Below are positions 7,663 through 15,210 of a stretch of DNA of 20,789 nt, one piece after another. The DNA comes from UBA1181 sp045601045 (GTDB lineage Bacteria > Bacteroidota > Bacteroidia > Bacteroidales > Paludibacteraceae), in contig JAZRZA010000035.1 in NCBI GenBank assembly GCA_045601045.1, forward strand, positions 1 to 20,789. The letters run 5' to 3'. Each line of letters begins with the position of its first letter. Within the stretch, counting starts at the first letter, position 1. The translations under genes and the position numbers were made by a program. The notes below the pieces were generated by a model. That model saw only the letters and a list, made by a program, of their open reading frames with translations. It did not search any database and was not told where the DNA came from.

Positions 7663-8405
7663 AATAACAACTTGGTTAGCATAATGTCGAATAATAGAAT
7701 CAAGACGCTACTGTTTACCACGGCGTCGGTACTTGCCTTACCCACCTCCAAGGCACCTCCCTTGACGGTGTAGCCGTAGAAAGAGGCAACGGATGAGATG
7801 ATGAAGGCGAAGATGATACTCTTGATGATGGAGTAGGTGATGTAGTAGGAGTTGAACGCATATTGTATTCCCGCTTCAAAGGCCGTCAAGGTAATCATAT
7901 CGGTGAATATCGCTACGCAATAACCTCCGATGATGCCGACGAACATACTGCTAAGTACTAGAAAAGGGATGATGGTGACAAAGGCCACGATTTTAGGCAA
8001 AATCAGATAGTTGGCTGAGTTGACACCCATGATGTCGAGTGCGTCGATTTGCTCCGTGATGCGCATGGTGCCAATCTCAGATGCGATGTTGGAACCTACC
8101 TTTCCGGCCAGAATCAGACATAGGATAGCGGAAGAAAACTCCAAAAGGAGGATTTCTCTCGTCGCCAAGCCTATCAAGTTGTTGGGAAGTAATGGGTTCT
8201 CCATGTTCTTAATCATCTGGATGGTAATTACGGCTCCGATGAAGATGGAGATGATAGCGTCAATGGCTAACGAGTCCATTCCTTGCTTGATTAACTCTGC
8301 TCTGTATTGGCGGAAAAACATTTTCCATTTGTCGGGTTTGGTGAAAACCCGGAACATCAGCATGGCGTATGCTCCCGTCTTTTCTATTGCGTCTATTAAT
8401 ATCAT
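7659..8405 (-). CDS. mlaE: ABC transporter permease, MlaE family
   Basis: 248 residues with about five to six membrane helices. It carries the MlaE family signature ASEIGTMRITEQIDALDIMG (about residues 107-126) followed by NYLILPKIVAFV. Proteins of this family form the membrane core of MCE-type lipid transporters and pair with MlaF, whose gene overlaps by four bases here. The gene starts five bases after the DUF1846 stop, so it belongs to the same transcript. An acidic surface loop or fused domain is absent, and the length is usual for the family. Confidence 0.93.
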   Translation of the reverse strand: MILIDAIEKTGAYAMLMFRVFTKPDKWKMFFRQYRAELIKQGMDSLAIDAIISIFIGAVITIQMIKNMENPLLPNNLIGLATREILLLEFSSAILCLILAGKVGSNIASEIGTMRITEQIDALDIMGVNSANYLILPKIVAFVTIIPFLVLSSMFVGIIGGYCVAIFTDMITLTAFEAGIQYAFNSYYITYSIIKSIIFAFIISSVASFYGYTVKGGALEVGKASTDAVVNSSVLILLFDIMLTKLLL

Positions 8406-8410
8406 TCTGT

Positions 8411-9874
8411 TTATCTTTTCTTGATGGGCTCACAAGTGAAGTCCACTCCGAGTTTCTTAAATATCTTTTTGTCCACCTCGCTGAGCATAACGGTGGTGTG
8501 AACTTGGCAACCTTGCAATTTTGGCAATTGTTCCAATGCTTTTTTACAGTTCTCGTCGTTTTTGCTAAGCATGGCGAGCGCTACCAACACCTCATCGGTG
8601 TGTAGACGAGGATTTTTGCCTTTTAGGTAGGATACCTTCATGTTTTGGATAGGCTCGATCATATCTGCTGGAATCAATTTTACCTTGTGGTCGATGCCTG
8701 CCAAATGTTTGGTCGCATTCAAAAGCAGTGCGGCGCAGGTTCCCAGTAATGAGGTGGTCTCCGATGTGATGATGGTTCCATCCTCCAATTCGATGGCGGC
8801 GGTTGGTGCCTCTGATTTCTTGGCTCTGGTCTTGGCCGCTACGGTGACCTTTCTGTCGTCGGTTGTCACCTTCACCTGTTGCATGAGAAGGGCGATTTTA
8901 TTGGCCTCCGACTCGTCGCATTTACCTTCCGCCGCATTGTTGAGCGCGGTGTAGTAGCGACGGATGATCTCTTGTTTGGATGCGTATTGGCAAGCCTCAT
9001 CGTCGTAGATGCAATTTCCCGCCATGTTCACACCCATGTCGGTAGGTGATTTGTATGGGTTCTCCTTATAAATGCCTTCGAAGATGGCATTCAATACAGG
9101 GAAAATCTCAATGTCTCTGTTGTAATTGACCGTTGTCTTTCCGTAAGCTTCCAAGTGGAAAGGGTCGATCATATTCACGTCGTTCAAGTCTGCGGTAGCA
9201 GCCTCGTAGGCGATGTTTACTGGGTGTTTCAAAGGCAAGTTCCAAATAGGGAAGGTCTCGAACTTCGCGTAGCCAGCCTTGATGCCTCTCTTGTTCTCTT
9301 GGTACAATTGACTCAAACAAACCGCCATTTTGCCGCTACCAGGTCCAGGAGCGGTGATTACCACCAATGGACGGGTGGTCTCCACATAGTCATTCTTTCC
9401 AAATCCTTCGTCGGAGTCAATCAATGCCACGTTGGATGGGTATCCCTCGATGGTGTAGTGATAATAACTCTTGATGTTGAGACGTTTCAATTTTTTGCTG
9501 AATGCCTTGGCGCTCTCTTGACCCTTGTAGTGGGTGATGACTACAGATCCCACCATCAAACCGCGGTTTTGGAATTCGTCGCGAAGGCGAAGTACATCCA
9601 TGTCGTAGGTGATGCCGAGGTCGCCTCTGACTTTGTTCTTTTCGATATCTACGGCGCTGATGACAATGACGATCTCCGCGTAATCTTTTAGTTGCATCAA
9701 CATTCGGAGTTTGCTGTCTGGTTGGAATCCAGGCAAAACTCTGCTTGCGTGATAGTCGTCGAATAACTTTCCTCCAAACTCCATATAGAGTTTGTCACCG
9801 AATTTTCCGATTCTCTCTTTGATGTGCTCTGATTGAATCTTTAAGTATTTGTCGTTATCAAATCCGTATTTCAT
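8411..9874 (-). CDS. DUF1846 domain-containing protein
   Basis: 487 residues, the normal full length for DUF1846 (PF08903), a soluble family found in Firmicutes and Bacteroidota with solved structures but no settled function. Visible features: N-terminal MKYGFDNDKYLKIQSEHI, and GFQPDSKLRMLMQLKDYAEI (about 49-68) as in the family. A P-loop-like APGPGSGK sits at 175-182, in a setting (VVITAPGPGSGKMAVCLSQLY) that suggests nucleotide or phosphate binding. The C-terminal third is Lys-rich. It is the first gene of the minus-strand run that continues into mlaE, mlaF and mutL, and has an exact Bacteroidota -7 box 53 bases upstream. The P-loop function is inference. Confidence 0.92.
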   Translation of the reverse strand: MKYGFDNDKYLKIQSEHIKERIGKFGDKLYMEFGGKLFDDYHASRVLPGFQPDSKLRMLMQLKDYAEIVIVISAVDIEKNKVRGDLGITYDMDVLRLRDEFQNRGLMVGSVVITHYKGQESAKAFSKKLKRLNIKSYYHYTIEGYPSNVALIDSDEGFGKNDYVETTRPLVVITAPGPGSGKMAVCLSQLYQENKRGIKAGYAKFETFPIWNLPLKHPVNIAYEAATADLNDVNMIDPFHLEAYGKTTVNYNRDIEIFPVLNAIFEGIYKENPYKSPTDMGVNMAGNCIYDDEACQYASKQEIIRRYYTALNNAAEGKCDESEANKIALLMQQVKVTTDDRKVTVAAKTRAKKSEAPTAAIELEDGTIITSETTSLLGTCAALLLNATKHLAGIDHKVKLIPADMIEPIQNMKVSYLKGKNPRLHTDEVLVALAMLSKNDENCKKALEQLPKLQGCQVHTTVMLSEVDKKIFKKLGVDFTCEPIKKR

Positions 9875-9926
9875 AACTATGTGAATTTGTACACTCTATT
9901 GTTCTAAAACTAATCTTCCAAAGTTG

Positions 9927-9934
9927 CAAAAATA
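9927..9934 (-). promoter_or_regulatory. Bacteroidota -7 promoter element for the DUF1846-mla-mutL run
   Basis: TATTTTTG on the minus strand matches TAnnTTTG. I see no convincing TTTG -33 box 19-21 bases upstream. The predicted 5' leader is about 45 bases. It is the only good promoter match upstream of this gene. Confidence 0.55.
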
Positions 9935-10002
9935 CAAAAAATCGGAGGATTTGGGGACCTATTTGCGAAAAAAAATATCCGTGAAATTTTTCGGGACTGG
10001 TG

Positions 10003-10036
10003 AAAAAAAAGGCACTGCATTTACCTATGCAGTGCC
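10003..10036 (-). terminator. Intrinsic terminator after the flotillin gene
   Basis: Perfect 10-bp stem, 10011-10020 with 10027-10036, loop of six, followed on the minus strand by eight T (10003-10010). It lies 21 bases past the flotillin stop and would end the whole ilvD-to-flotillin transcript. Confidence 0.92.
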
Positions 10037-10057
10037 CTCTGTCTAATGAATGTGGAA

Positions 10058-11590
10058 TTATTCCTTGATCTCTTCGATCTCGTTTCCTCCCTCTTTTGAA
10101 TCCTCTGAATCACCCTTCAACTTGTCGCTGATCATAGGGATATTCATCTCCTTCATAATGTTCAAGGCAGGAGCGGCTGTCTTGATGATGCTCTCCATGA
10201 AACGGGATGTTGTTCCGTTGCCGGAATCCCAAACTTGAACATTACCGAAGTTCATGTGCTCGAATGCCTTCACTTGTACGCCGGCGATCTCCTTACACTC
10301 GTTGATGAACTTATACTTCACGGCGATATCAGGGTTCTTGTCTGCGGCCTCCATCATCTTACGGAATCCCTCTGCCTCAGCCTCGAGGTACTTCTGCTTA
10401 CCTTCAGCCTCTGCCAATGCCTTCAAACGAATAGCCTCTGCTTCAGCCTTTGCGACACGCAATTTAGCTTCTGCCTCTGCCTCTGCTTGGATGATACGAC
10501 GTTCAGACTCCGCTTGCGCGTTCAAGATGGTCTCCTTCTTGCTCATCTCGGCAGGAACGATACGGTCTGCCATCAATTGAGTCTCGACGCGCTTTGCTCT
10601 GGTCTCTTCGATTTGTTGATTCTTCAACTCTCGTTGGATTTGGATGTCCGCGTTAGACTTAACCTCTGCCTCTCCAGACTTTCTGTCTGCCTCGGCTTGG
10701 ATCACGCGAAGTTCAGCGTTAGATTCCGCGATGGCCTTGTTTGCCTCGTTTCGTCCAATCTTGGCTTGCTTGTCAGCCTCGGCGATGTTGATCTCCTTCT
10801 TGGATTGTGACTCCGCAATGGCAGACTCTTGTTGCGCGATCGATTCTGCGACTGAAGACTCCTTGATACGGTTGGCCTCTGCCACTTTAGTGGCACGCTC
10901 TTGATCGATGGTCGCGATGGAAGTCTCACGCTCTCTGATTTGCTCGGCGATCTTGATTTGTCCTAATTTAGTTTGCTCCTCAATGTTTGCCTCTGCTTGG
11001 TTCTTCGCGCGTGAAGCGGATTCCTTACCCAAGTTGACGATGTAGTTGGCCTCATCCACGATGTCGGCGATGTTCACGTTGATGATGTCCAATCCCAACT
11101 TGTTCAACTCGTTGGCCAAGTTTTTACGGATCATATCCACGAACTTATCACGGTCGTTGTTCAAACCCTCGATGGTCATATCGGAGATGATGGCACGCAT
11201 CTGACCGTAAGCCAAGTCCTTTACATCGGCCTCAATCTCGCTGTGTGGACGACCTAACAATCTCTCTGCCGCATTTTGCATCACATCGTTGTCCGTTGAG
11301 ATGGCTACGGTGATGATGGTAGGCACGTTTACACGAATGTTTTGCGCGGAGATGGCTCCCTTCAAGAAGCAGTCTACTTGGAATGGACGGAGTGACAAGT
11401 ACTCTACACCTTGGATGATAGGGAGGATGAACGCACCACCACCGTGGATCAATCTAGCACTCTTTTCCTTGTTACCAGTCTTTCCGTAAATGACCATGAT
11501 CTCGTCTGGTTTACATTTCTTGTAGCGAGAAAGTAAACCTACAATTGTTAGTAATACTACGACTACTAAAATTCCAATTAATTGATTCAT
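10058..11590 (-). CDS. Flotillin-family (SPFH domain) membrane scaffold protein
   Basis: 510 residues. An N-terminal membrane segment (about 4-20) is followed by the SPFH/band 7 domain (about 25-190), with the flotillin-type YKKCKPDEIMVIYG entry and the GGGAFILPIIQ element. A very long Ala/Glu/Lys-rich coiled coil runs from about 190 to 430, with many AEA/EAE repeats (AEAEAEAKLRVAKAEAEA), typical of FloT and YqiK. The C-terminus is acidic. Bacterial flotillins oligomerise at the inner membrane and organise ordered lipid domains and membrane fluidity. The gene lies 12 bases after an NfeD-type gene, its conserved partner in many bacteria, which supports the assignment. It closes the long minus-strand run that starts at ilvD. 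Confidence 0.94.
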   Translation of the reverse strand: MNQLIGILVVVVLLTIVGLLSRYKKCKPDEIMVIYGKTGNKEKSARLIHGGGAFILPIIQGVEYLSLRPFQVDCFLKGAISAQNIRVNVPTIITVAISTDNDVMQNAAERLLGRPHSEIEADVKDLAYGQMRAIISDMTIEGLNNDRDKFVDMIRKNLANELNKLGLDIINVNIADIVDEANYIVNLGKESASRAKNQAEANIEEQTKLGQIKIAEQIRERETSIATIDQERATKVAEANRIKESSVAESIAQQESAIAESQSKKEINIAEADKQAKIGRNEANKAIAESNAELRVIQAEADRKSGEAEVKSNADIQIQRELKNQQIEETRAKRVETQLMADRIVPAEMSKKETILNAQAESERRIIQAEAEAEAKLRVAKAEAEAIRLKALAEAEGKQKYLEAEAEGFRKMMEAADKNPDIAVKYKFINECKEIAGVQVKAFEHMNFGNVQVWDSGNGTTSRFMESIIKTAAPALNIMKEMNIPMISDKLKGDSEDSKEGGNEIEEIKE

Positions 11591-11602
11591 AAAAGCATTA
11601 AA

Positions 11603-12106
11603 TTATTTAGGTTCAACAATGAAAATATGATTCTCGTATCCAGTGATTCGGACAATATCTCCTGATTTGAGCGGTTGATCGCATCGTACATTGGCCTCTG
11701 TCCTTCTGCCATCGAAAGTGAGGTAAATGGTACCCATGCCGTTGTAGAAAGTGTTAATCTCCACCTCTGACCCGATCATCTCTTTAGGATTTTGGAAGTT
11801 CTTCTCTTGGGCCAAAGCGTATATCTTTTTATAAACAAATACCAATGCCACAAGGAAAATAATACCGATAGCGACGGCCAAAGCGATCTTCCAAGGTTCG
11901 TCTGTTCCATAGATTACACAAGTCCAACAAAATCCTAGAAGGAAGTGCAAAACACCTTTGAAGGAGAGAAAGTCGGAAGAGTCCCAACCATCCGCGTCAA
12001 AATCCGCATCGACGTCCATGTCCGCAAAGAACGACATCACGAATTGGATGATAAAGAGCGCTGATAAAATGATAGCTCCGTAAAAAACAATTTGATCAAA
12101 ATCCAT
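11603..12106 (-). CDS. NfeD-like membrane protein with C-terminal OB fold (flotillin partner)
   Basis: 167 residues. Three hydrophobic segments (about 7-26, 51-68, 73-95) are separated by an unusually acidic loop (DMDVDADFDADGWDSSD, about 29-45). A soluble beta-rich domain follows (about 108-167: GSEVEINTFYNGMGTIYL, then SGDIVRITGYE) with the NfeD/YuaF OB-fold pattern. Short NfeD proteins are encoded next to flotillins and help their assembly or function; the stomatin-linked long NfeD forms carry a protease domain that is absent here. It starts 26 bases after the thioesterase gene with no terminator or clear promoter between, so it is probably transcribed with the ilv genes. Confidence 0.85.
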   Translation of the reverse strand: MDFDQIVFYGAIILSALFIIQFVMSFFADMDVDADFDADGWDSSDFLSFKGVLHFLLGFCWTCVIYGTDEPWKIALAVAIGIIFLVALVFVYKKIYALAQEKNFQNPKEMIGSEVEINTFYNGMGTIYLTFDGRRTEANVRCDQPLKSGDIVRITGYENHIFIVEPK

Positions 12107-12132
12107 AACAGTCGCGTGTTAAAATTAAATTA

Positions 12133-12867
12133 TTATTCAGTGAAAAGTATTCTACTCTTGCAAGCGATCGAACCGTTCTCTTTCTTCAATATGATGGTGA
12201 AATCGTGCGGAGCCACCTCCTTTTTGTGGATGTGGATGATGTCACCATATCTGCACTCTTCCACATATTCGATTTCGAATCGTTGGATGAGGTTGTGCTG
12301 TTTGATCTCGTCCAATGTGAAAGCGTCGAAAATATGTTCTACATATTTGGCGCTGTTGAGGTGCTGGTTGATGTCCACATCACTGTATTTGATGGTGAAC
12401 GATTCTTGCGCCTCCACATCGTCAAGGAGCGCGATTTTGCCGCCTTTCTCTACCGGACAATCCTTTTGGTGGATGAATTGGTCGATGCCATACTCCATCA
12501 GATTGACGGGCCTTCTGCTATTCATGTCTATCATGGCCCAGATGGTCTTCGCATAGCCTAGCGGATTCCCTTCCGCGTCTGAGATGGCGAAACATCGTTG
12601 CGTGAAGGTTCTCATCAGCCCCTCTATCCACGTCTCTACTTTAATGGTCTCGCGCTCTTTGGGGCAGCGGGTAAGATCTAACGATATTCTTGACAACACC
12701 CAAGAACGGTTGATCTTGTTGATGGTCCGCATGCCAAAACCTCTGTTATCGGCATGGTGTCCCGCTGCGTTCAGGAGTTTGTTGACCAGTAAGGGAAAGG
12801 TTAGCTTCCCTCTAAAATCCACCTCGAACGGTTGGACGGTGAATGGGTATTCTTCTACTGGATTCAT
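12133..12867 (-). CDS. Acyl-ACP thioesterase (FatA/FatB-like double hotdog)
   Basis: 244 residues from ATG at 12867, one base after the ilvN stop. The frame stays open to a TTG at 12891, overlapping ilvN, but the ATG start fits relatives better. Two hotdog domains: N-terminal (about 1-125) with FEVDFRGKLTFPLLVNKLLNAAGHHADNRGFG, and C-terminal (about 150-244) with the catalytic-type motif DVDINQHLNS (N167, H169 in this numbering). The enzyme releases fatty acids from acyl carrier protein. In Bacteroidales it commonly sits in the ilv cluster, which suggests a link to branched-chain fatty acids derived from Val, Leu and Ile precursors; that link is inference. Confidence 0.9.
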   Translation of the reverse strand: MNPVEEYPFTVQPFEVDFRGKLTFPLLVNKLLNAAGHHADNRGFGMRTINKINRSWVLSRISLDLTRCPKERETIKVETWIEGLMRTFTQRCFAISDAEGNPLGYAKTIWAMIDMNSRRPVNLMEYGIDQFIHQKDCPVEKGGKIALLDDVEAQESFTIKYSDVDINQHLNSAKYVEHIFDAFTLDEIKQHNLIQRFEIEYVEECRYGDIIHIHKKEVAPHDFTIILKKENGSIACKSRILFTE

Positions 12868-12868
12868 C

Positions 12869-13447
12869 CTACTGTTGCTTAGTTGCCTCAATCTTCGCCA
12901 ACATGTCCGAGAGTCGCTCGATCTTAGATCGGGTGATGGAGATACGGCCGGAGCGGACGAATTGAAGCACGGTCAATTTGGTGCTCAACTCTTGGAACAA
13001 ACCTTGCGTCTCCTCGTAGTGTCCGGTCTTCTCCATGACTACGCAGTTCTCTGACATCTCTAATATACGAATATTATATTTACGAATCAAGTCCTCAATG
13101 GATCCTAATCCTAAAAATTGTTCAGTAGAGACCTTATAGAGCGCGATTTCTTGGTAAACCACGTCCTCGTCCGTGTGGTAAAAGGATTTGATGATATCCA
13201 CACGCTTGTCGATTTGCTTCACTACCTTCTCGATCGTGTCCTCGTCTGTGATGGAGGTGATGGTGAACTTATGGATACCCGGTAGCGCAGATTGTGATAC
13301 GCTCAAACTCTCTATGTTTAGATGACGGCGTGTGAAGATGATGGAAATCTGGTTGAGCAAGCCAACCTGATTCTCTGAGAACACTGTTACGGTGTACAGT
13401 CTCTTTCCATCATTGCATTCCGCTGCCTTGTTATTGTTGTTTGCCAT
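12869..13447 (-). CDS. ilvN: Acetolactate synthase small (regulatory) subunit
   Basis: 192 residues. An N-terminal ACT domain (about 17-90) starts RLYTVTVFSENQVGLLNQISIIFTRR and continues NIESLSVSQSALPGIHKFTI, the feedback-binding site type of IlvN/IlvH. The second domain (about 95-175) has IRKYNIRILEMSENCVVMEKTG and the RSGRISITRS close. It activates the large subunit and confers inhibition by valine (and sometimes leucine). It lies 55 bases after ilvB; that gap holds a 12-bp GC-rich hairpin. The thioesterase ATG follows one base after the stop. Confidence 0.95.
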   Translation of the reverse strand: MANNNNKAAECNDGKRLYTVTVFSENQVGLLNQISIIFTRRHLNIESLSVSQSALPGIHKFTITSITDEDTIEKVVKQIDKRVDIIKSFYHTDEDVVYQEIALYKVSTEQFLGLGSIEDLIRKYNIRILEMSENCVVMEKTGHYEETQGLFQELSTKLTVLQFVRSGRISITRSKIERLSDMLAKIEATKQQ

Positions 13448-13462
13448 AATGATATTAATTAT

Positions 13463-13490
13463 GTAGAGACGGGGATTGCCCCGCCTCTAC
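13463..13490 (-). repeat. GC-rich intercistronic hairpin between ilvB and ilvN
   Basis: GTAGAGGCGGGG at one side and CCCCGTCTCTAC at the other (minus strand) form a 12-bp stem with one G.U pair and a CAAT loop. There is no T tract, so it is not a standard terminator. It is flanked by AT-rich sequence on both sides and lies in a 55-base gap where neighbouring genes are almost touching. It looks like a REP-type palindrome or an mRNA processing/stability element. Confidence 0.7.
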
Positions 13491-13502
13491 GGTAATTATT
13501 CT

Positions 13503-15194
13503 TTAACCCAAAAGAATGTTTGTGACAGTTTCTCCTGCTGGAACCATCGGATAAACCATTCCCTTCTCTTCGCAGTTAGCGATTAATAGGTATGGCTTGT
13601 CGTCCGCGAACATCTCCTTGATGGCCGCGTCAAGCTCCTCGCGTGTGCAGACTTCCTTGTTCTTGATTCCATAAGCGTCGGCGATGGCGCCGAACTTGGG
13701 GTTGGCCATCGGTGTGGAAGAGTATCTCTCCTGGAAGAACAACTCCTGCCACTGACGTACCATTCCAAGGTAGTTGTTGTTGAGGATGATCATCTTGACG
13801 CCGATCTGCTTCTCCATGATTGTTCCCAACTCTTGAATGGTCATTTGGAATCCACCGTCTCCGGCAAACATACATACTGTACGCTCTGGTGCACCAATCT
13901 TGGCGCCGATTGCTGCTGGAATACCGAATCCCATAGTACCCAGTCCACCGCTTGTCACAACACTGCGTGATTTTGTGTATTTGAAGTAGCGGGCTGCCAT
14001 GATTTGGTTTTGACCAACATCGGTCACAAGAACGGCCTCGTTGTTCGTCGCTTCGGAAATCTTGCGGACAACTTCACCCATTTTCAGAGGACCTTCTGTT
14101 GGATAAACCTCTGGGCGGATGACCTTCTCGTCCTCCTTCGCCTCGTGCTCGTTGAAGCTCTTAATCCACTCCGTGTGTTGGGCCTCCTTAAGTCTAAGTG
14201 TAAGTTCGGGAAGAGAATCCTTTACGTCGCCTAAAACCTTTGCGGTAACCTTGATGTTCTTGTCCATTTCGGCCGTGTCTATGTCCAAATGAACAATCTT
14301 CGCTTGCTTAGCGTATGTCTTAAGGTCGCCCGTCACACGATCGTCAAAACGCATACCGATGGCGATGATCACATCTGCTTCGTTGGTTTTGATGTTTGGC
14401 CCTACATTACCATGCATACCAAGCATACCCTTGTTCAGACGGTGGTCTGAAGGTAGTGCTGAGAGTCCGAGTAGTGTGTTTCCTGCGGGGATGTCCGCCT
14501 TCTCCAAGAATGCCTTCAATTCAGCCTCCGCGTTGGCGAGGATTACGCCCTGACCAACCAATGCGAGCGGCTTCTTCGCCGAGTTGATGATTTCGGCTGC
14601 CGCGTCGATTTGAGAAGGATTGATGGCTGTGTAAGGAATATATCCGCGGGTGAATTTATATTTTTGATAGTTGAATTCCGCCATCTCCACCTGCGCGTTC
14701 TTGGTGAAATCAAGCACCACTGGACCTTTTCTTCCTGAGTTGGCGATGTGGAATGCCTTTGCCACCGCTGGGGCGATGTCCGCAGCCGAACGGATTTGGT
14801 AAGACCATTTGGTGATAGGAAGCGTGCATCCAACCAAATCAACCTCTTGGAATGCGTCTGTGCCAAGGAATGCGGATCCAGCTTGGCCTGCAATCACAAC
14901 GAGAGGTGTGGAGTCCATCATTGCGTCCGCAATACCAGTGATGGTGTTGGTGGCGCCTGGTCCTGAAGTCACTAGGCAAACGCCTGTCTTTCCGCTGACT
15001 CGTGCATATCCCTGTGCTGCGTGTGCCGCACCTTGCTCGTGACGGGTTAGAACATAGTTGAATCTGTTCATATAGTCGTACAGAGCATCGAACGTAGGCA
15101 TGATACTGCCTCCGGGATAGCCAAATATAGTGTCGACATTCTCCTTTAGGAGACTCTCCATGAGAATGTACGCACCTTTCATCTGATTACTCAT
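13503..15194 (-). CDS. ilvB: Acetolactate synthase large (catalytic) subunit, biosynthetic
   Basis: 563 residues. ThDP-dependent enzyme with all three domains: the N-terminal Pyr domain with FGYPGGSIMP and the catalytic Glu in RHEQGAAHAAQGYA (E53), GPGATNTITGIADA (about 79-92), and the central FAD-type domain. The C-terminal PP domain has the ThDP/Mg motif AGDGGFQMTIQEL followed by NNNYLGMVRQWQ. It condenses two pyruvates to acetolactate (for Val/Leu) or pyruvate with 2-oxobutyrate (for Ile). The catalytic GMVRQWQ loop and partner ilvN distinguish it from catabolic AlsS. It begins 16 bases after ilvD. Confidence 0.97.
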   Translation of the reverse strand: MSNQMKGAYILMESLLKENVDTIFGYPGGSIMPTFDALYDYMNRFNYVLTRHEQGAAHAAQGYARVSGKTGVCLVTSGPGATNTITGIADAMMDSTPLVVIAGQAGSAFLGTDAFQEVDLVGCTLPITKWSYQIRSAADIAPAVAKAFHIANSGRKGPVVLDFTKNAQVEMAEFNYQKYKFTRGYIPYTAINPSQIDAAAEIINSAKKPLALVGQGVILANAEAELKAFLEKADIPAGNTLLGLSALPSDHRLNKGMLGMHGNVGPNIKTNEADVIIAIGMRFDDRVTGDLKTYAKQAKIVHLDIDTAEMDKNIKVTAKVLGDVKDSLPELTLRLKEAQHTEWIKSFNEHEAKEDEKVIRPEVYPTEGPLKMGEVVRKISEATNNEAVLVTDVGQNQIMAARYFKYTKSRSVVTSGGLGTMGFGIPAAIGAKIGAPERTVCMFAGDGGFQMTIQELGTIMEKQIGVKMIILNNNYLGMVRQWQELFFQERYSSTPMANPKFGAIADAYGIKNKEVCTREELDAAIKEMFADDKPYLLIANCEEKGMVYPMVPAGETVTNILLG

Positions 15195-15210
15195 AAATGA
15201 CTTCTTTTGA

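Noticed and set aside
10235..10810. 191-codon plus-strand frame opposite flotillin
   Set aside because: It is the antisense shadow of the Ala/Glu-rich coiled coil, whose codons read as Leu/Ser/Cys-rich sequence on the other strand.
12868..12891. Thioesterase start at TTG 12891 inside ilvN
   Set aside because: ATG at 12867, one base after the ilvN stop, gives an N-terminus in line with the family and needs no rare start codon or overlap.
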